From: Liolophura sinensis
Lineage: Eukaryota; Mollusca; Polyplacophora; Chitonida; Chitonidae
Reading direction: 5' to 3'
Assembly (NCBI RefSeq): GCF_032854445.1
Contig: NC_088296.1
Coordinates: forward strand, 24,127,604 to 24,191,603
DNA: 64,000 nucleotides
The position numbers were made by a program, and so were the translations under genes. The notes beneath the pieces were generated by a model. That model was not told the DNA's origin and searched no databases. It worked only from the letters and a program-made list of their open reading frames with translations. This document shows, piece by piece, positions 60,501 through 64,000 of this stretch. Each line of letters begins with the position of its first letter. The first letter of the stretch is position 1.

Positions 60501-63500
60501 GGAGCCAGGCACCTCAATGGAGAATCAATTTACACAGTATTCCAGGAAATCAACCTAAAGTAATACATGTATTTAAGTGTTGGTCTTATTTAGTCTAGAG
60601 TCAGAGGCAATGTGAAACTGTACACCACACACCTCATTCTGTACACTGACATCAGCGCCTCTCTCTACCAACAGACGAACAAGATCCAGATTATTGGCCC
60701 TCAGGGCTAAAAGCAAAGGCGTCTTTCCATCCTGTAATAGATAAAAATAGTATACAGATAAAGTCAAGCTTTAATGTCATAAAAAGAGACGGAGACTTTT
60801 GACACACACTGTTTTTTGTATATGGGAATAAAATTTCGATGATTCCATTTCCGAAAACAAAAACAAAATCAATCCAGCGCTAACCAGGTTGGCATCCTAA
60901 CATTAATAAATAATATAAACATTTCAAAATTGTGTACATAACATTAGCTTCATTTCTGTAACATTATCACATAATTCAGTCCTATTTGTAGTATTGTCTG
61001 CCTTGTCCAGTGTGAGTGTTCGTCATGTAGCTAACCGATTGTTCATTCAATGACTGCTCTTACCACTTACATATACACCTGGATGATTTCTTTTATTTCC
61101 AGTGCGCGGACATTTATGTAAAATCAAAGGCTGGTATCACTACAAGATGTACGTGGCAACTGATTTTATTTTAAGCAGGCAGATTTCGGTAGCACAGTCT
61201 GAGCAAAACCCTGAAGTCTTTGGTACTGTGCACTTGCTGCACCATTCGGTACATATATCTCGGCGTCTTTCTGGTAAATTACTGTAACTGACGTCATATC
61301 TACCACATTTAAGGGCACATCAGGAATCTATTTGGACATTAATGTAATATCAAAGTTTGCTATCAGAGTATAACGTGCGTGGCAACTGATTGTGTTTTAA
61401 ACAGGCAAATCTCAGTAGCACAGTCTGTGTTAAAACCTCTTTCTGGTAAATTACCGTAACTGAGAATTTGACGAGGTTTCAACTACTGAGAGATCACTGG
61501 CCATAAATACCTAAACAATCAAATAACATTTGTATGTGGGTAATGTATGCAATAATGTTAACAACATTTTCTACGGGGTTTTTGAAGCGAATCTGTTTAT
61601 TTTTGTTGGTATTTTGTATCTTTTAACATTTACACGCACGGAGGAGCCAGGGTACCTTAACGGAAAAACAATTTACACTTTATTCCTGGAAACAAACCCA
61701 AAGTAATACATACATTTTAGTGTTGGTCTTATGTAGTCATAAGAAGGGACAATGTGAAAATCATCGCACTGTACACCACCTACCTCATTCTGTACATTGA
61801 CATCAGCGCCTCTCTCTACCAACAGACGAACAAGATCCAGATTATTTGCCCTCAGTGCAAAAAGCAAAGGCGTCTTTCCATCCTGTAACAATTGAAAATA
61901 GTATGTAGATAAAGTCAAGTTTGAATGTCATAAAAAGGGATGTATATGAAGTTAGGGCTAAGTGTCAAAAAGGGTGCCGAGATTTTTAGATGATCGCATT
62001 TTTGAATACACCGACAAAATCAATGAAACATTAATGAGGTTGGCATCCTAGCATTAACAAATAATGTAAATTCTCTAAACCTGTCTACAGATTAGCTTCA
62101 TTTCTAAACATTTGGATTCTACAATTCTACATCAGTTGTCACCACTCCAGGCATCTGATTCCAGCATAAAGATACTTTGCTTTTACAAACTGCCCAATTA
62201 ACATCTGTCTCGTTTCTGTGGAAGAGGTGACATGACGATAACATGTTGACTTGATTTAGTGTTATTGGTATTATTGTCTGTCTAGTTCAATGTGAGTGTT
62301 CGATATATAGCTAACGAATTGTACATTACATGACTGTGTTATACATATACCTATAAGATATAATTTATTTCCACGGCGCGGACATTTATGTAAAATCAAA
62401 GTCTGGTATCAGAGCATAATGTACGTGGCAACTGATTGTGTTTTAAGCAGCAGATCTCAGTAGCACAGTCTGTGTAAAGTGGTGAGCTGTTTGTTACTGC
62501 ACACCTGCGCAACCGTTCGGTACGTATATCTGGGCGTAATTCTAGTAAATCACCGTAAATGACGTCATATCTGCCTCTTTAAGAGCACATGGGGAATGTA
62601 TTCTCGTAAAATAAACCAAATTGTGGTTTACACGGTAAAGTATTTAGCAATTGTAGTAACTCTGTTCTACATGTTCGAGGCATCCTCAGTATATGGTTAC
62701 GCATTCAGTTCAGACTCTTTCTAGTATAGAATTAGCTTTAAAGCCTTTTAAACAATTTTTTACCCAATTAACATTAACCCATTGTTTATATGGACAAAGG
62801 TGACGTGCTTTTTCAACTGATTTTTGAACCACATGTCAGATCCTGAATTTTGACATTAGCTCTCCTCTTGACTTGGAGACAAAAGCGATCCAGATCATTT
62901 GCCTCCGATGAGCCATGGATAATGATGTTTCCCCCTCCTGCGTACCGTAACAATAATATCCAAACCACGACCTTATCTCCTGGCTTGCAGAAGTTGTGCT
63001 AATTCACCTACCACGCAAACTTCATTACACCGAAGCTCAAACAAATTGCAAAGAAAAGATATTGTAACCAATTTTACTGTATGTTCTTACCTAATTCCCC
63101 GTAAAGCATGTTGCTAACGGGCGCGCAACTGGCTGCCATTTAAGCATTTAAGCAAGTAGTTCGAATAAAACCTTAACTGGCGTTGTATGAAAAGAAGCAA
63201 TGTTTCACAGGTGACAATTTGTCAACTATAACACTGCTGCTACTCTCTGTCTTATAAGATTTATTATATTATATCCCTACACTCCCCGACTCTGCTGGTG
63301 GACTAAGGATCCAAAAGGTCTTGTTCCTTTGCATTGTTTCAATGGTAATGTATGTTAAATGTGATGACAACACAGAATTTTGAGTCCTTCTAGACCAGTG
63401 ATGTGAAATTAATTGCAAATCTAAAGACACCATTCTAGAAATAGACACTAATATCAGTCTGGATTTTTCACGGCGGCCATCGTATATGCTCGATAACTCC

Positions 63501-63974
63501 CTCACTGTACAATAGTATGTCGATTTGTCTGTCACTGCAAAAGGTTTCTTTTTTCTAGACGGCAAATGCGCTTCAAATGTATAAACGAACGTGCATGAAT
63601 TTATTTGCAACATATTCTGGTAGAGAAATGTTAATCTTATTTTTTGTTTATTTTTTCACCTTTAATTAGGTGTAGATTGCGAAGACATAATATCATTTTT
63701 GTTCATGTCATATTGTGTTTACGCCAGAGACGGCAGAGCATTCATAATTCATGGCAAAGTCAATAATTTTCCGTCTTTGACTTTTGCTCATACATGTATT
63801 TAGAGTTTAAACTAAGTGTTTAAAATGGTTCTTGGTGCAACATGCTCTACTTCTAAATACCCATACAGCCCGTACCTTATTCCGTACGTTGACATTGGCT
63901 CGGTGCTTTATCAGCAGACAAACAAGCTCCATATTATCTGACCTCACCGCCCAAAACAAAACCGTCTCTCCTTC
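24483..63974 (-). CDS. Gene 2: ankyrin-repeat / TM / Ig / TM protein (model; both ends off or unresolved)
   Basis: Phase-compatible minus-strand chain: ankyrin exons 63974-63876, 61882-61784, 60731-60633, 58749-58651, 42048-41950, 41544-41446 and 27077-26979 (each 99 nt, phase 0), then 26854-26758 (97 nt, ends phase 1), 26384-26034 (351 nt, 1 to 1), 25091-25022 (70 nt, 1 to 2) and 24534-24483 (52 nt, 2 to 0). The product would have at least seven cytosolic ankyrin repeats, a membrane helix, an outside Ig domain, a second helix and a basic tail. The 5' start is beyond the right edge. Alternatively, the ankyrin chain ends in the 26.8-kb exon (read through to a stop at 26719-26717) and the Ig gene has its own unseen first exon. 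Intron lengths up to 14 kb are filled with transposons. Transcript data would decide. Confidence 0.5.
24535..25021 (-). other. intron of gene 2
   Basis: AT-rich; nothing recognised. Confidence 0.4.
25022..25091 (-). CDS. Gene 2: transmembrane exon
   Basis: 70 nt, acceptor TTACCTCCAG, phase 1 to 2. Codes D-S-E-E-I-K-P followed by WWVIVPVFSVLVVVCLL, a clear membrane helix. The inferred donor GTAGGA overlaps an in-frame TAG, so an unspliced message would end the protein right after the helix. The next exon in phase begins R-R-P-N-R-K, which supports the splice. Confidence 0.6.
25092..26033 (-). other. intron of gene 2
   Basis: No exon or repeat recognised; a plus-strand frame at 25401 has no family features. 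Confidence 0.4.
26034..26384 (-). CDS. Gene 2: Ig V-like domain exon
   Basis: 351 nt, phase 1 to 1; acceptor TTTTGCTATTCAG, donor GTGAGT. Strand B Cys (DVTLPCNITT) and core Trp (YTVIWRCQRL) are present, and PEYSDNYSVTV is the usual D-x-Y turn before strand F. The Cys expected two residues after that Tyr is replaced by Val, so the canonical disulphide is missing; cysteines in WRC, DEC and QVC could pair instead. Possible N-glycan sites NIT, NDT and NYS. Confidence 0.8.
26758..26854 (-). CDS. Gene 2: hydrophobic exon (TM1 or signal anchor)
   Basis: 97 nt, acceptor TTGTTTCCTTCAG, donor GTAAGT, phase 0 to 1. Codes IDITSTEISYSKYG and then AVAVGLVCVWVFLVCLLH. It accepts the phase-0 ankyrin exon upstream and its phase-1 end fits the Ig exon. 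There is no in-frame ATG, so it cannot by itself start a signal peptide. If the donor is not used the frame runs on to a stop at 26719-26717. Confidence 0.6.
26979..27077 (-). CDS. Gene 2: ankyrin repeat exon, type C (last of the chain)
   Basis: 99 nt, phase 0 to 0, acceptor TCGTTCCCACAG, donor GTACGT. One 33-residue repeat (DGVAPLDLALKNYD, VELVRLLVKNGA). More diverged than types A and B; the expected GADVN is GATGN. Confidence 0.8.
27480..27605 (-). repeat. SINE type B fragment
   Basis: Reverse complement of the type B core: ACTTATACGACG, CCCACGACCATCCGCAGGTT. It sits in the long intron of gene 2. Confidence 0.75.
27606..28990. other. intron of gene 2, mostly unrecognised
   Basis: Bases 28679-28740 resemble 19161-19205 (shared CCGGAGTAAAYCATCG), indicating an unnamed dispersed repeat. 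No exon is seen. Confidence 0.4.
28991..29885. other. unassigned open frames in both directions
   Basis: A minus-strand frame at 29259-28993 (88 residues, many hydrophobic), a plus-strand frame from 29382 with a basic start (MSRRKRKVRRVDG) ending by 29540, and frames near 29660. They may be remnants of a mobile element. I do not recognise the proteins. Confidence 0.2.
29887..31265. mobile_element. possible element with inverted ends
   Basis: TAGGTATGGAAGCC at about 29890-29903 recurs inverted at about 31249-31262, and the sequence inside each end stays similar for some tens of bases. A full type B SINE (30592-30860) and a partial inverted SINE head (29985-30060) lie within. No transposase is seen; the boundaries are uncertain. 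Confidence 0.35.
30592..30860 (+). repeat. SINE type B, full length with tRNA-like head
   Basis: The head has an A-box-like TGGCTCAGTCTGTTAGCG and a B-box-like AGTTCAAGTCC spaced as in a tRNA, then the body with ACCATAATGCTGGCCGCCG and the end TACGGCGTAAAACACC. This is the master structure for the truncated copies at 3.1, 10.9, 27.5 and 30.0 kb. Confidence 0.85.
31437..31740 (+). repeat. SINE type A
   Basis: TGAGCGCTTGGGGTTAAACG start, TCATATGGCGACGAAGG, TTTTATCTAGTGCTGCTTCA, end GGTGTGGTCCGACCC. Confidence 0.8.
31890..34870 (+). pseudogene. decayed Ty3/gypsy LTR retrotransposon
   Basis: Broken plus-strand frames give protease-like sequence near 32.0 kb (the D-T/S-G-A motif replaced by D-S-S-S), then RT with FGLINAPSTFQRQMG and VVYIDDIIIF (the YIDD catalytic box) at 33.1-33.5 kb, LGHVVGADGIRPD, and RNase H remnants to about 34.0 kb. 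Integrase-like and C-terminal pieces follow to 34.87 kb. The order RT-RH-INT is the ordinary gypsy order, unlike the element at 43-49 kb. Many stops; a G-run near 33130. No LTRs recognised. Confidence 0.75.
34871..36688. other. no gene recognised
   Basis: May include a decayed 3' end of the gypsy remnant; 35790-35830 resembles 19480-19520. Nothing else identified. Confidence 0.4.
36859..38700 (+). pseudogene. Harbinger DDE transposase, two exons, frameshifted
   Basis: Exon 1 36859-37160 (basic KRKRKHRFSVHEIF, FRMTPQQFEDVF) ends at donor GTGAGT; exon 2 starts 37814 after TATTTTTCAG with matching phase. Family motifs follow: FPNCFGALDG (first Asp), SDGGLFKSS (second Asp region), VLVADEAFPL, IYNYRLSL and VRETCVLHNML. 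At least two frame shifts around 38020-38110 and another near 38460 break exon 2, so the gene is dead in this copy. Confidence 0.85.
37395..37775 (-). pseudogene. Harbinger accessory MADF protein, downstream exon
   Basis: After acceptor TTTTCATTTCAG the frame gives GSDVQTKWRNIRDCMAKHV, the end of a MADF/Myb-SANT-like DNA-binding domain, then a Lys-rich linker. A shift near 37680 moves the rest into another frame (FLISTLDERATSSNLND and onward). The partner exon ends at 39203. Confidence 0.7.
39203..39310 (-). pseudogene. Harbinger accessory MADF protein, upstream exon
   Basis: Codes PVLFDKSNPNYKRPDLK then EDIWSSIGEKLGIS, the N-terminal half of a MADF domain, ending at donor GTGAGT in phase 1, matching the exon starting at 37775. 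The start codon is not resolved. Confidence 0.7.
41446..41544 (-). CDS. Gene 2: ankyrin repeat exon, type A
   Basis: 99 nt, phase 0 to 0, acceptor GACATCCCACAG, donor GTACGT. One repeat: EGETALFWAVRTDDMD then LVRLLINHGANVNVQNK. Intact. Confidence 0.85.
41950..42048 (-). CDS. Gene 2: ankyrin repeat exon, type B
   Basis: 99 nt, phase 0 to 0, acceptor ACTTGTACAG, donor GTATGT. One repeat: DGRTPLLLALGANNLD then LVRLLVERDADVNIQNK. Intact; the usual R-G-A-D is R-D-A-D here. Confidence 0.85.
42171..42447 (+). mobile_element. 5'-truncated LINE 3' end with target duplication
   Basis: A 277-bp insertion relative to sister units (compare 60787-60860), flanked by ATTTCTGAA at 42162-42170 and 42448-42456. 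Its 3' part has AAATATTGTAAATATTTTAT and ends in a TTGAATTAAA repeat, as CR1/L2-type 3' UTRs do. Confidence 0.7.
42791..43802 (-). repeat. LTR (element 3' LTR), 1012 bp
   Basis: Begins TGTTACGGTATTG and ends CATACATAACA on plus. The segment between about 42910 and 43630 is absent from the other LTR. Confidence 0.85.
43803..43812 (-). other. polypurine tract
   Basis: On the element strand, AAGGGTGGGGG directly precedes the LTR start TGTTATG; the expected plus-strand primer site. Confidence 0.7.
43917..48401 (-). CDS. gag-pol polyprotein, order Gag-PR-INT-RT-RH
   Basis: 1494 codons without a stop. E/R-rich coiled coil (1-60); Gag; a zinc knuckle near 302 (CNFCKRVGRVMSEC) whose His is Arg; protease LRDTGAS near 400; integrase HHCC zinc finger (about 640-685) and catalytic DCVGPLP, QSDQASDF, GALERFHQ (about 709, 768, 803); RT about 1080-1260 with VYIDDVIIF; RNase H from about 1375 (LAVDASDISAGAV, YTDHNPL). 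Integrase before RT is the gene order of Gmr1-type Ty3/gypsy elements, otherwise typical of Ty1/copia. Recent, since the pol frame is unbroken. Confidence 0.9.
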   Translation of the reverse strand: MRLEKEEREKEREHEIQLEKLKMQREREEREREVQREEREVQREERERERELEFQMKKLEVERDEKLGPSGRQGSGFDVTKYIRLVPSFQEKEVDKLFLHFEKIANSLKWPKEFWTMLLQSVQIGKAREIYTQLSVENASNYDYVKEVILKGYELVPEASRQKFRNCEKGRDQTYVEFGRAKEQLFDRWCIAKKIGRDFESLRQLVLVEEFKRCIHNDVKVFVDEQKASTLEEAASLADDYSLTHKVTYTGKPFNSFTRRNTQSHATGRGSSTQKSSTPGSNGSTAHGSRSSDWNGSPRNRVTCNFCKRVGRVMSECYKLKRIREAQNESKPTGLCVAMHKTLPEVTSAVKKRSELADTGLDKIPKCSMDSFAPFINSGSVSLRSDMSCATPIKILRDTGASQSLLLMNTLPFSEESYSGVRALIRGVESSDFVSVPLHDIYLSSDLISGPVRVGIKPSLPFEGIHLLLGNDLAHDKVTVDPLMVDKPSLNSVTEPVESEIAGLYPSCVVTRAMSRKVSTDQGSTVDLSETFLNNMLDGDSSKLDSQQEVDTNFVSGDQPFCRTELIAEQHSDPSISCLFNDAAKDGESLPDPCYYYVKSGILMRQWRPPDVSLEDEWAIKHQVVVPKSYRKDILTIAHETPLAGHLGVNKTYHKILSHFYWPGIRKDVTEFCRSCHACQLVGKPNQTIPKAALRPIPAIGEPFSRILIDCVGPLPKTKSGNRYMLTIMCTSTRFPEAIPLRNITAKTVIKAVVKFFTMFGLPKSVQSDQASDFMSGVFEQVMHELGISQYKSSAYHPQSQGALERFHQTLKSMIRTYCFETGKDWDEGVPLLMFAVRESVQESLRFSPFELVFGHTVRGPLQLFKEKFVSGDSDNVNLLQYVSSFRTKLNRVCELARENLTASQKSMKTKYDKETVRRRFEVGQKVLALLPVSGKPLEARYFGPYVVDKRLSDLNYIIFTPDRRKSRQLCHINMLKPYVDRDSTDLNVVHPSGVVTSNLCPDSAVRDDQDFDLRFRSAKLQNSSILEDIDSVLGHLEYQQRQQLKDLVRRYEHLFPDVPTRTESIYHDVEVGDSKPIKQHPYRLNPTKTEYLRKEVQYLLENDLVEPSNSNWSSPCILVPKPDGTYRMCTDYRKVNAVTKADNFPIPRIDDCIDAVGKSNVVFKFDLLKGFWQVPLTQRAREVSAFATPDGLYQYKVMPFGMKNSPATFQRLVNNVTSGLKGCRVYIDDVIIFSDTWEEHLNIMEALFARLSQANLTVNLAKCEFGCAFVTYLGHVVGQGQVKPVNSKISAISCFPVPSCKRELKRFLGMAGYYRKFCRNFSFVSEPLTQLLKKGAKLLWSIECQRSFDRLKAMLSSGPILVAPDFNLPFKLAVDASDISAGAVLLQENETDHVDHPVCFFSRKFDKCQRNYSTIEKECLSLILALQHFKVYVTSSSYTIVVYTDHNPLTFLHKLKGENRRLLRWSLLLQEFNLEIRHIKGKYNVIADCLSRV
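48404..48655 (-). pseudogene. Gag N-terminus, out of frame with gag-pol
   Basis: Starts MGDFDPKQFVNAPDQD at 48655, close downstream of the primer-binding site, and reads as a Gag N-terminal domain. The coiled-coil frame of the main polyprotein continues in another frame from about 48450, so a one-base shift at roughly 48440-48455 separates them. It may be a mutation or, less likely, programmed. Confidence 0.7.
48761..48778 (-). other. primer-binding site, tRNA-Pro type
   Basis: Element strand TGGGGGCTTGTCCGGGAA, five bases from the LTR end. It resembles the tRNA-Pro primer site known from gammaretroviruses, with about two differences from memory. Confidence 0.65.
48784..49020 (-). repeat. 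LTR (element 5' LTR), part 1, internally deleted
   Basis: Same TGTTACGGTATTG start as the other LTR, then a jump at about 48899 from CAACAACAACAA to ACAGAATTAACAGCC. Interrupted after TATAACATATAACA (49007-49020) by the LINE; resumes at 54873. Confidence 0.85.
49021..50097 (-). pseudogene. LINE ORF2: linker, N-terminal RT, RNase H fragment
   Basis: Continues ORF2 after a frame shift near 50085. PWWNDDCSNAIKNRK linker, then RT with AIVVPVAKPGKDP, SYRPIALTSCLCKVMERM and SGFRNKRCTTDH. Immediately after DYLLAVF the sequence leaves the RT core (the D, YADD and thumb regions are missing) and in another frame gives VSFDWVPAHVGI, an RNase H motif, where the element ends at 49021. Confidence 0.8.
50004..50975 (-). 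CDS. LINE ORF2 N-terminus: apurinic-type endonuclease
   Basis: ATG at 50975. Exonuclease-endonuclease-phosphatase motifs in order: HQNICGLG (Asn), CLQETFL (Glu), CGDFNAYGPLWGS (Asp-x-Asn), HLDLTLCS and SDHLPV (catalytic Asp-His). Intact up to the shift near 50085. Confidence 0.85.
   Translation of the reverse strand: MYPLYNINIYSYLVLPFLSMTFNMLHQNICGLGAHGEEFKCYIQNLKPAPHVICLQETFLKPHMDFTYPGYFIGRMDRNTDGRGGLAMLLKDGLSFSELKLPPFNNIEAQCFNIATRSGAPTSVVNIYNPSSRIDRKDFDTLMSYINSTYILCGDFNAYGPLWGSITTNFNGRVMTALVNDYEMCVLNDGTGTRVDPHSGNLSHLDLTLCSADIGLSFNWFVDTISPCPSDHLPVLVTCNIDHHVNPVGQPPRWCMKRANWDVYKEECLRSFSQDVYNNNVDIFADNVLNPLMWLHKNAFQNPQVRCLVKYLFLGGTTIVLML
50975..52198 (-). CDS. LINE ORF1: Gag-like RNA-binding protein
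   Basis: 407 codons. Basic, Ser/Thr-rich N-terminus (TKRTRDFSTDRSSQEGKK), an RRM-like middle region (GLGEDITEEEVQQALKKY) and three zinc knuckles (CFKCQSFGHISGEC, CPRCGGPHTFDEC, CVNCGSLSHSSAYMGC). Its TAA stop overlaps the ORF2 ATG as TAATG. No stop within the frame. Confidence 0.85.
   Translation of the reverse strand: MDEAEGDDMEVVETRSTTKRTRDFSTDRSSQEGKKAKQVGQKQGNNNNNVVISSMGGLPVTGWNPIKFGQSLQQAIGNVKQVKKINGKDLMIACNSATQVKKALSITTLMGRDVSCRLHSNITLSRGVIYGLGEDITEEEVQQALKKYKVTKAQRLTKGKEKTKTKCMLLYFNSDALPEEVSLGYEIFPVKQYVPPAIRCFKCQSFGHISGECRGRQRCPRCGGPHTFDECHNLDRPKCVNCGSLSHSSAYMGCPYRKQVCKAQFIKVTKKISFADALKSVREKDNPHRIHPEGSNERALTEGPVEDTPPEQPHSITITPVKPILRTIATQTPRGEPTQTDDMSFTMATRLIAIFSEILIKVFEIEDPKSLVQVVFSIAQSRLGSEAVDFKRLNNILFPVSSDDEHS
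52199..53329 (-). other. LINE 5' UTR with homopolymer runs
   Basis: About 1.1 kb with an A-run at 52554-52579, a T-run at 52803-52819 and a C-run at about 53314-53328 (G-run on the element strand). The A/T runs may mark a further small insertion. No coding signal. Confidence 0.6.
53339..54870 (-). mobile_element. Tc1/mariner transposon, 1532 bp, apparently intact
   Basis: Perfect terminal inverted repeats of about 25 bp starting TACTATCCAAAAAAAGAAAC at both ends, with TA target duplication (53337-53338, 54871-54872). Excision in silico restores TATAACATATAACAC of the LTR. The transposase frame is full length, so this could be a recent insertion. Confidence 0.95.
53534..54541 (-). CDS. Tc1-family transposase
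   Basis: 335 residues, the usual length. N-terminal paired-type helix-turn-helix (SQSSISRRLHVSQSTISRL), GRPR hook (RRSGRPRVT), second DNA-binding helix-turn-helix (KISGQTVRNRLREHGL), then catalytic WFSDESRF, LFQQDNARPHTA and SPDLNPIEHLWDEL, consistent with DD34E. No stop or shift. Confidence 0.95.
   Translation of the reverse strand: MPRLDTVTRNIALGRLQAGESQSSISRRLHVSQSTISRLAARYNNTGTTNDRRRSGRPRVTTAAQDRYIRVLHLRDRCATAESTAASIPGLRKISGQTVRNRLREHGLRARRPYVGIVLRPHHRANRLRWCNNVTAWNLRNWRRIWFSDESRFLLQRRDGRNRVYRCAHERYAPNCVRQVDRFGGGSVMMWAAISYTGRANLVHVQGNLTAVRYRDTILQPHLLPVIDVQRELFQQDNARPHTARVTRDFLAENNVNVLPWPSRSPDLNPIEHLWDELDRRLRQRQPQHQTLQEQVACLQQEWQNIPQASIQRLIQSMTRRVRTVIRARGGHNRY
55229..55326 (-). pseudogene. 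ankyrin exon type B, one-base deletion
   Basis: 98 nt instead of 99: one T is missing in the codons for R-L-L (CGTCTGTGG for CGTCTGTTGG), shifting the frame. Splice sites (acceptor TTTACAG, donor GTATGT) are preserved, so if spliced in it would break the message. Confidence 0.85.
56319..56417 (-). pseudogene. decayed ankyrin-like exon, copy 1
   Basis: Behind an acceptor-like ACGCAG the sequence aligns with types A and B (GAGGGGGAAAC start, GCAAATGATCTGGATC, AGAGCTAATGTCAAAATTCAG). The frame is broken and the donor is gone (GATCTGAC). A plus-strand open frame over it is a shadow. Confidence 0.6.
57347..57445 (-). pseudogene. ankyrin exon type A with mutated donor
   Basis: The frame is intact (EGETVLFWAVRSDNME, FVRLLIKHGANVNVRNK), but the donor that is GTACGG in sister copies is ATACGG, losing the GT. 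Likely skipped; skipping a 99-nt phase-0 exon leaves the frame unharmed. Confidence 0.8.
58651..58749 (-). CDS. Gene 2: ankyrin repeat exon, type B
   Basis: 99 nt, phase 0 to 0, donor GTAGGT. DGKTPLLFALRANNLD then LVRLLVERGADVNVQNE. Intact and nearly identical to the copy at 61.8 kb. Confidence 0.85.
59035..59133 (-). pseudogene. decayed ankyrin-like exon, copy 2
   Basis: Near-identical to the segment at 56319-56417, with the same broken frame and lost donor. Confidence 0.6.
60073..60169 (-). pseudogene. ankyrin exon type A, two-base deletion
   Basis: 97 nt: the G-A-N codons read CACGAGCAATG instead of CACGGAGCCAATG, shifting the frame. Acceptor and donor (GTACGG) are preserved. Confidence 0.85.
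60633..60731 (-). CDS. Gene 2: ankyrin repeat exon, type B
   Basis: 99 nt, phase 0 to 0, acceptor TCTATTACAG, donor GTGTGT. DGKTPLLLALRANNLD then LVRLLVERGADVSVQNE. Intact. Confidence 0.85.
61784..61882 (-). CDS. Gene 2: ankyrin repeat exon, type B
   Basis: 99 nt, phase 0 to 0, acceptor AATTGTTACAG, donor GTAGGT. The peptide is the same as at 58.7 kb. Intact. Confidence 0.85.
62839..62937 (-). pseudogene. decayed ankyrin-like exon, copy 3
   Basis: Third copy of the broken segment seen at 56.3 and 59.0 kb. Confidence 0.6.
63876..63974 (-). CDS. Gene 2: ankyrin repeat exon, type A (first in window)
   Basis: 99 nt, phase 0 to 0, acceptor GACATTCCACAG, donor GTACGG. EGETVLFWAVRSDNME then LVCLLIKHRANVNVRNK; R-to-C and G-to-R changes from the sister consensus suggest relaxed constraint. 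Because it begins in phase 0 with an acceptor, more 5' exons lie beyond the right edge. Confidence 0.8.
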
Positions 63975-64000
63975 CTGTGGAATGTCACAATAAATACGCC

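Larger units (their letters stand above)
54931..64000. repeat. tandem segmental duplications carrying ankyrin exons
   Basis: At least three large overlapping copies: 56.2-57.5, 58.8-60.3 and 62.7-64.0 kb match with spacings of about 2.72 and 3.80 kb; 58.44-58.84 matches 61.56-61.97; 55.33-56.1 matches 61.9-62.65. Each carries type A and/or type B ankyrin exons and a third, decayed ankyrin-like segment. Identity is very high, so duplication is recent. Confidence 0.9.

Overview
The window is eukaryotic: multi-exon genes with GT/AG introns, about half repeats, SINEs with a tRNA-like head, LINEs, LTR retrotransposons and DNA transposons. Two dispersed SINE types look like those I remember from mollusc (especially bivalve) genomes, so a lophotrochozoan, probably a mollusc, is my best guess; this is from memory and was not checked. 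All host-gene signal is on the minus strand and was reconstructed by joining exons with compatible reading phase.

Gene 1 (about 12134 down to 265, probably continuing past the left edge) is a single-pass immunoglobulin-superfamily receptor. A 37-nt signal-peptide exon is followed by three Ig exons, a transmembrane exon and at least five cytoplasmic-tail exons. Every junction is phase 1 and every internal exon is a multiple of three. The tail exons are unusual: two end with the same E-E/K-E-H codons and a third with R-E-H before the donor, one carries a KPG pentapeptide repeat, and a 42-nt microexon supplies a Y-E-D-I motif.

Gene 2 (63974 or beyond, down to at least 24483) is a chain of 99-nt, phase-0 exons each coding one ankyrin repeat (63.9 to 27.0 kb), then in consistent phase a hydrophobic exon (26.8 kb), an Ig exon (26.2 kb), a second transmembrane exon (25.05 kb) and a short basic tail exon (24.5 kb). 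Taken literally this is an Ank-TM-Ig-TM protein, an architecture I do not recognise; two abutting genes is the main alternative. The ankyrin exons sit in tandem segmental duplications (40-42.8 kb and 54.9-64 kb) with several broken copies.

Between and inside these genes lie mobile elements: a decayed LINE inside a duplicated segment with a 110-bp satellite (15.6-23.7 kb); a decayed Ty3/gypsy copy (about 31.9-34.9 kb); a PIF/Harbinger element with transposase and MADF genes (36.7-39.6 kb); and a nested stack at 42.8-54.9 kb. In that stack a Gmr1-like Ty3/gypsy element, with integrase before reverse transcriptase, holds a LINE in one LTR, and the LINE's target-site duplication is split by an intact Tc1/mariner element. 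Minisatellites fill much of gene 1's second intron (8.2-9.9 kb).
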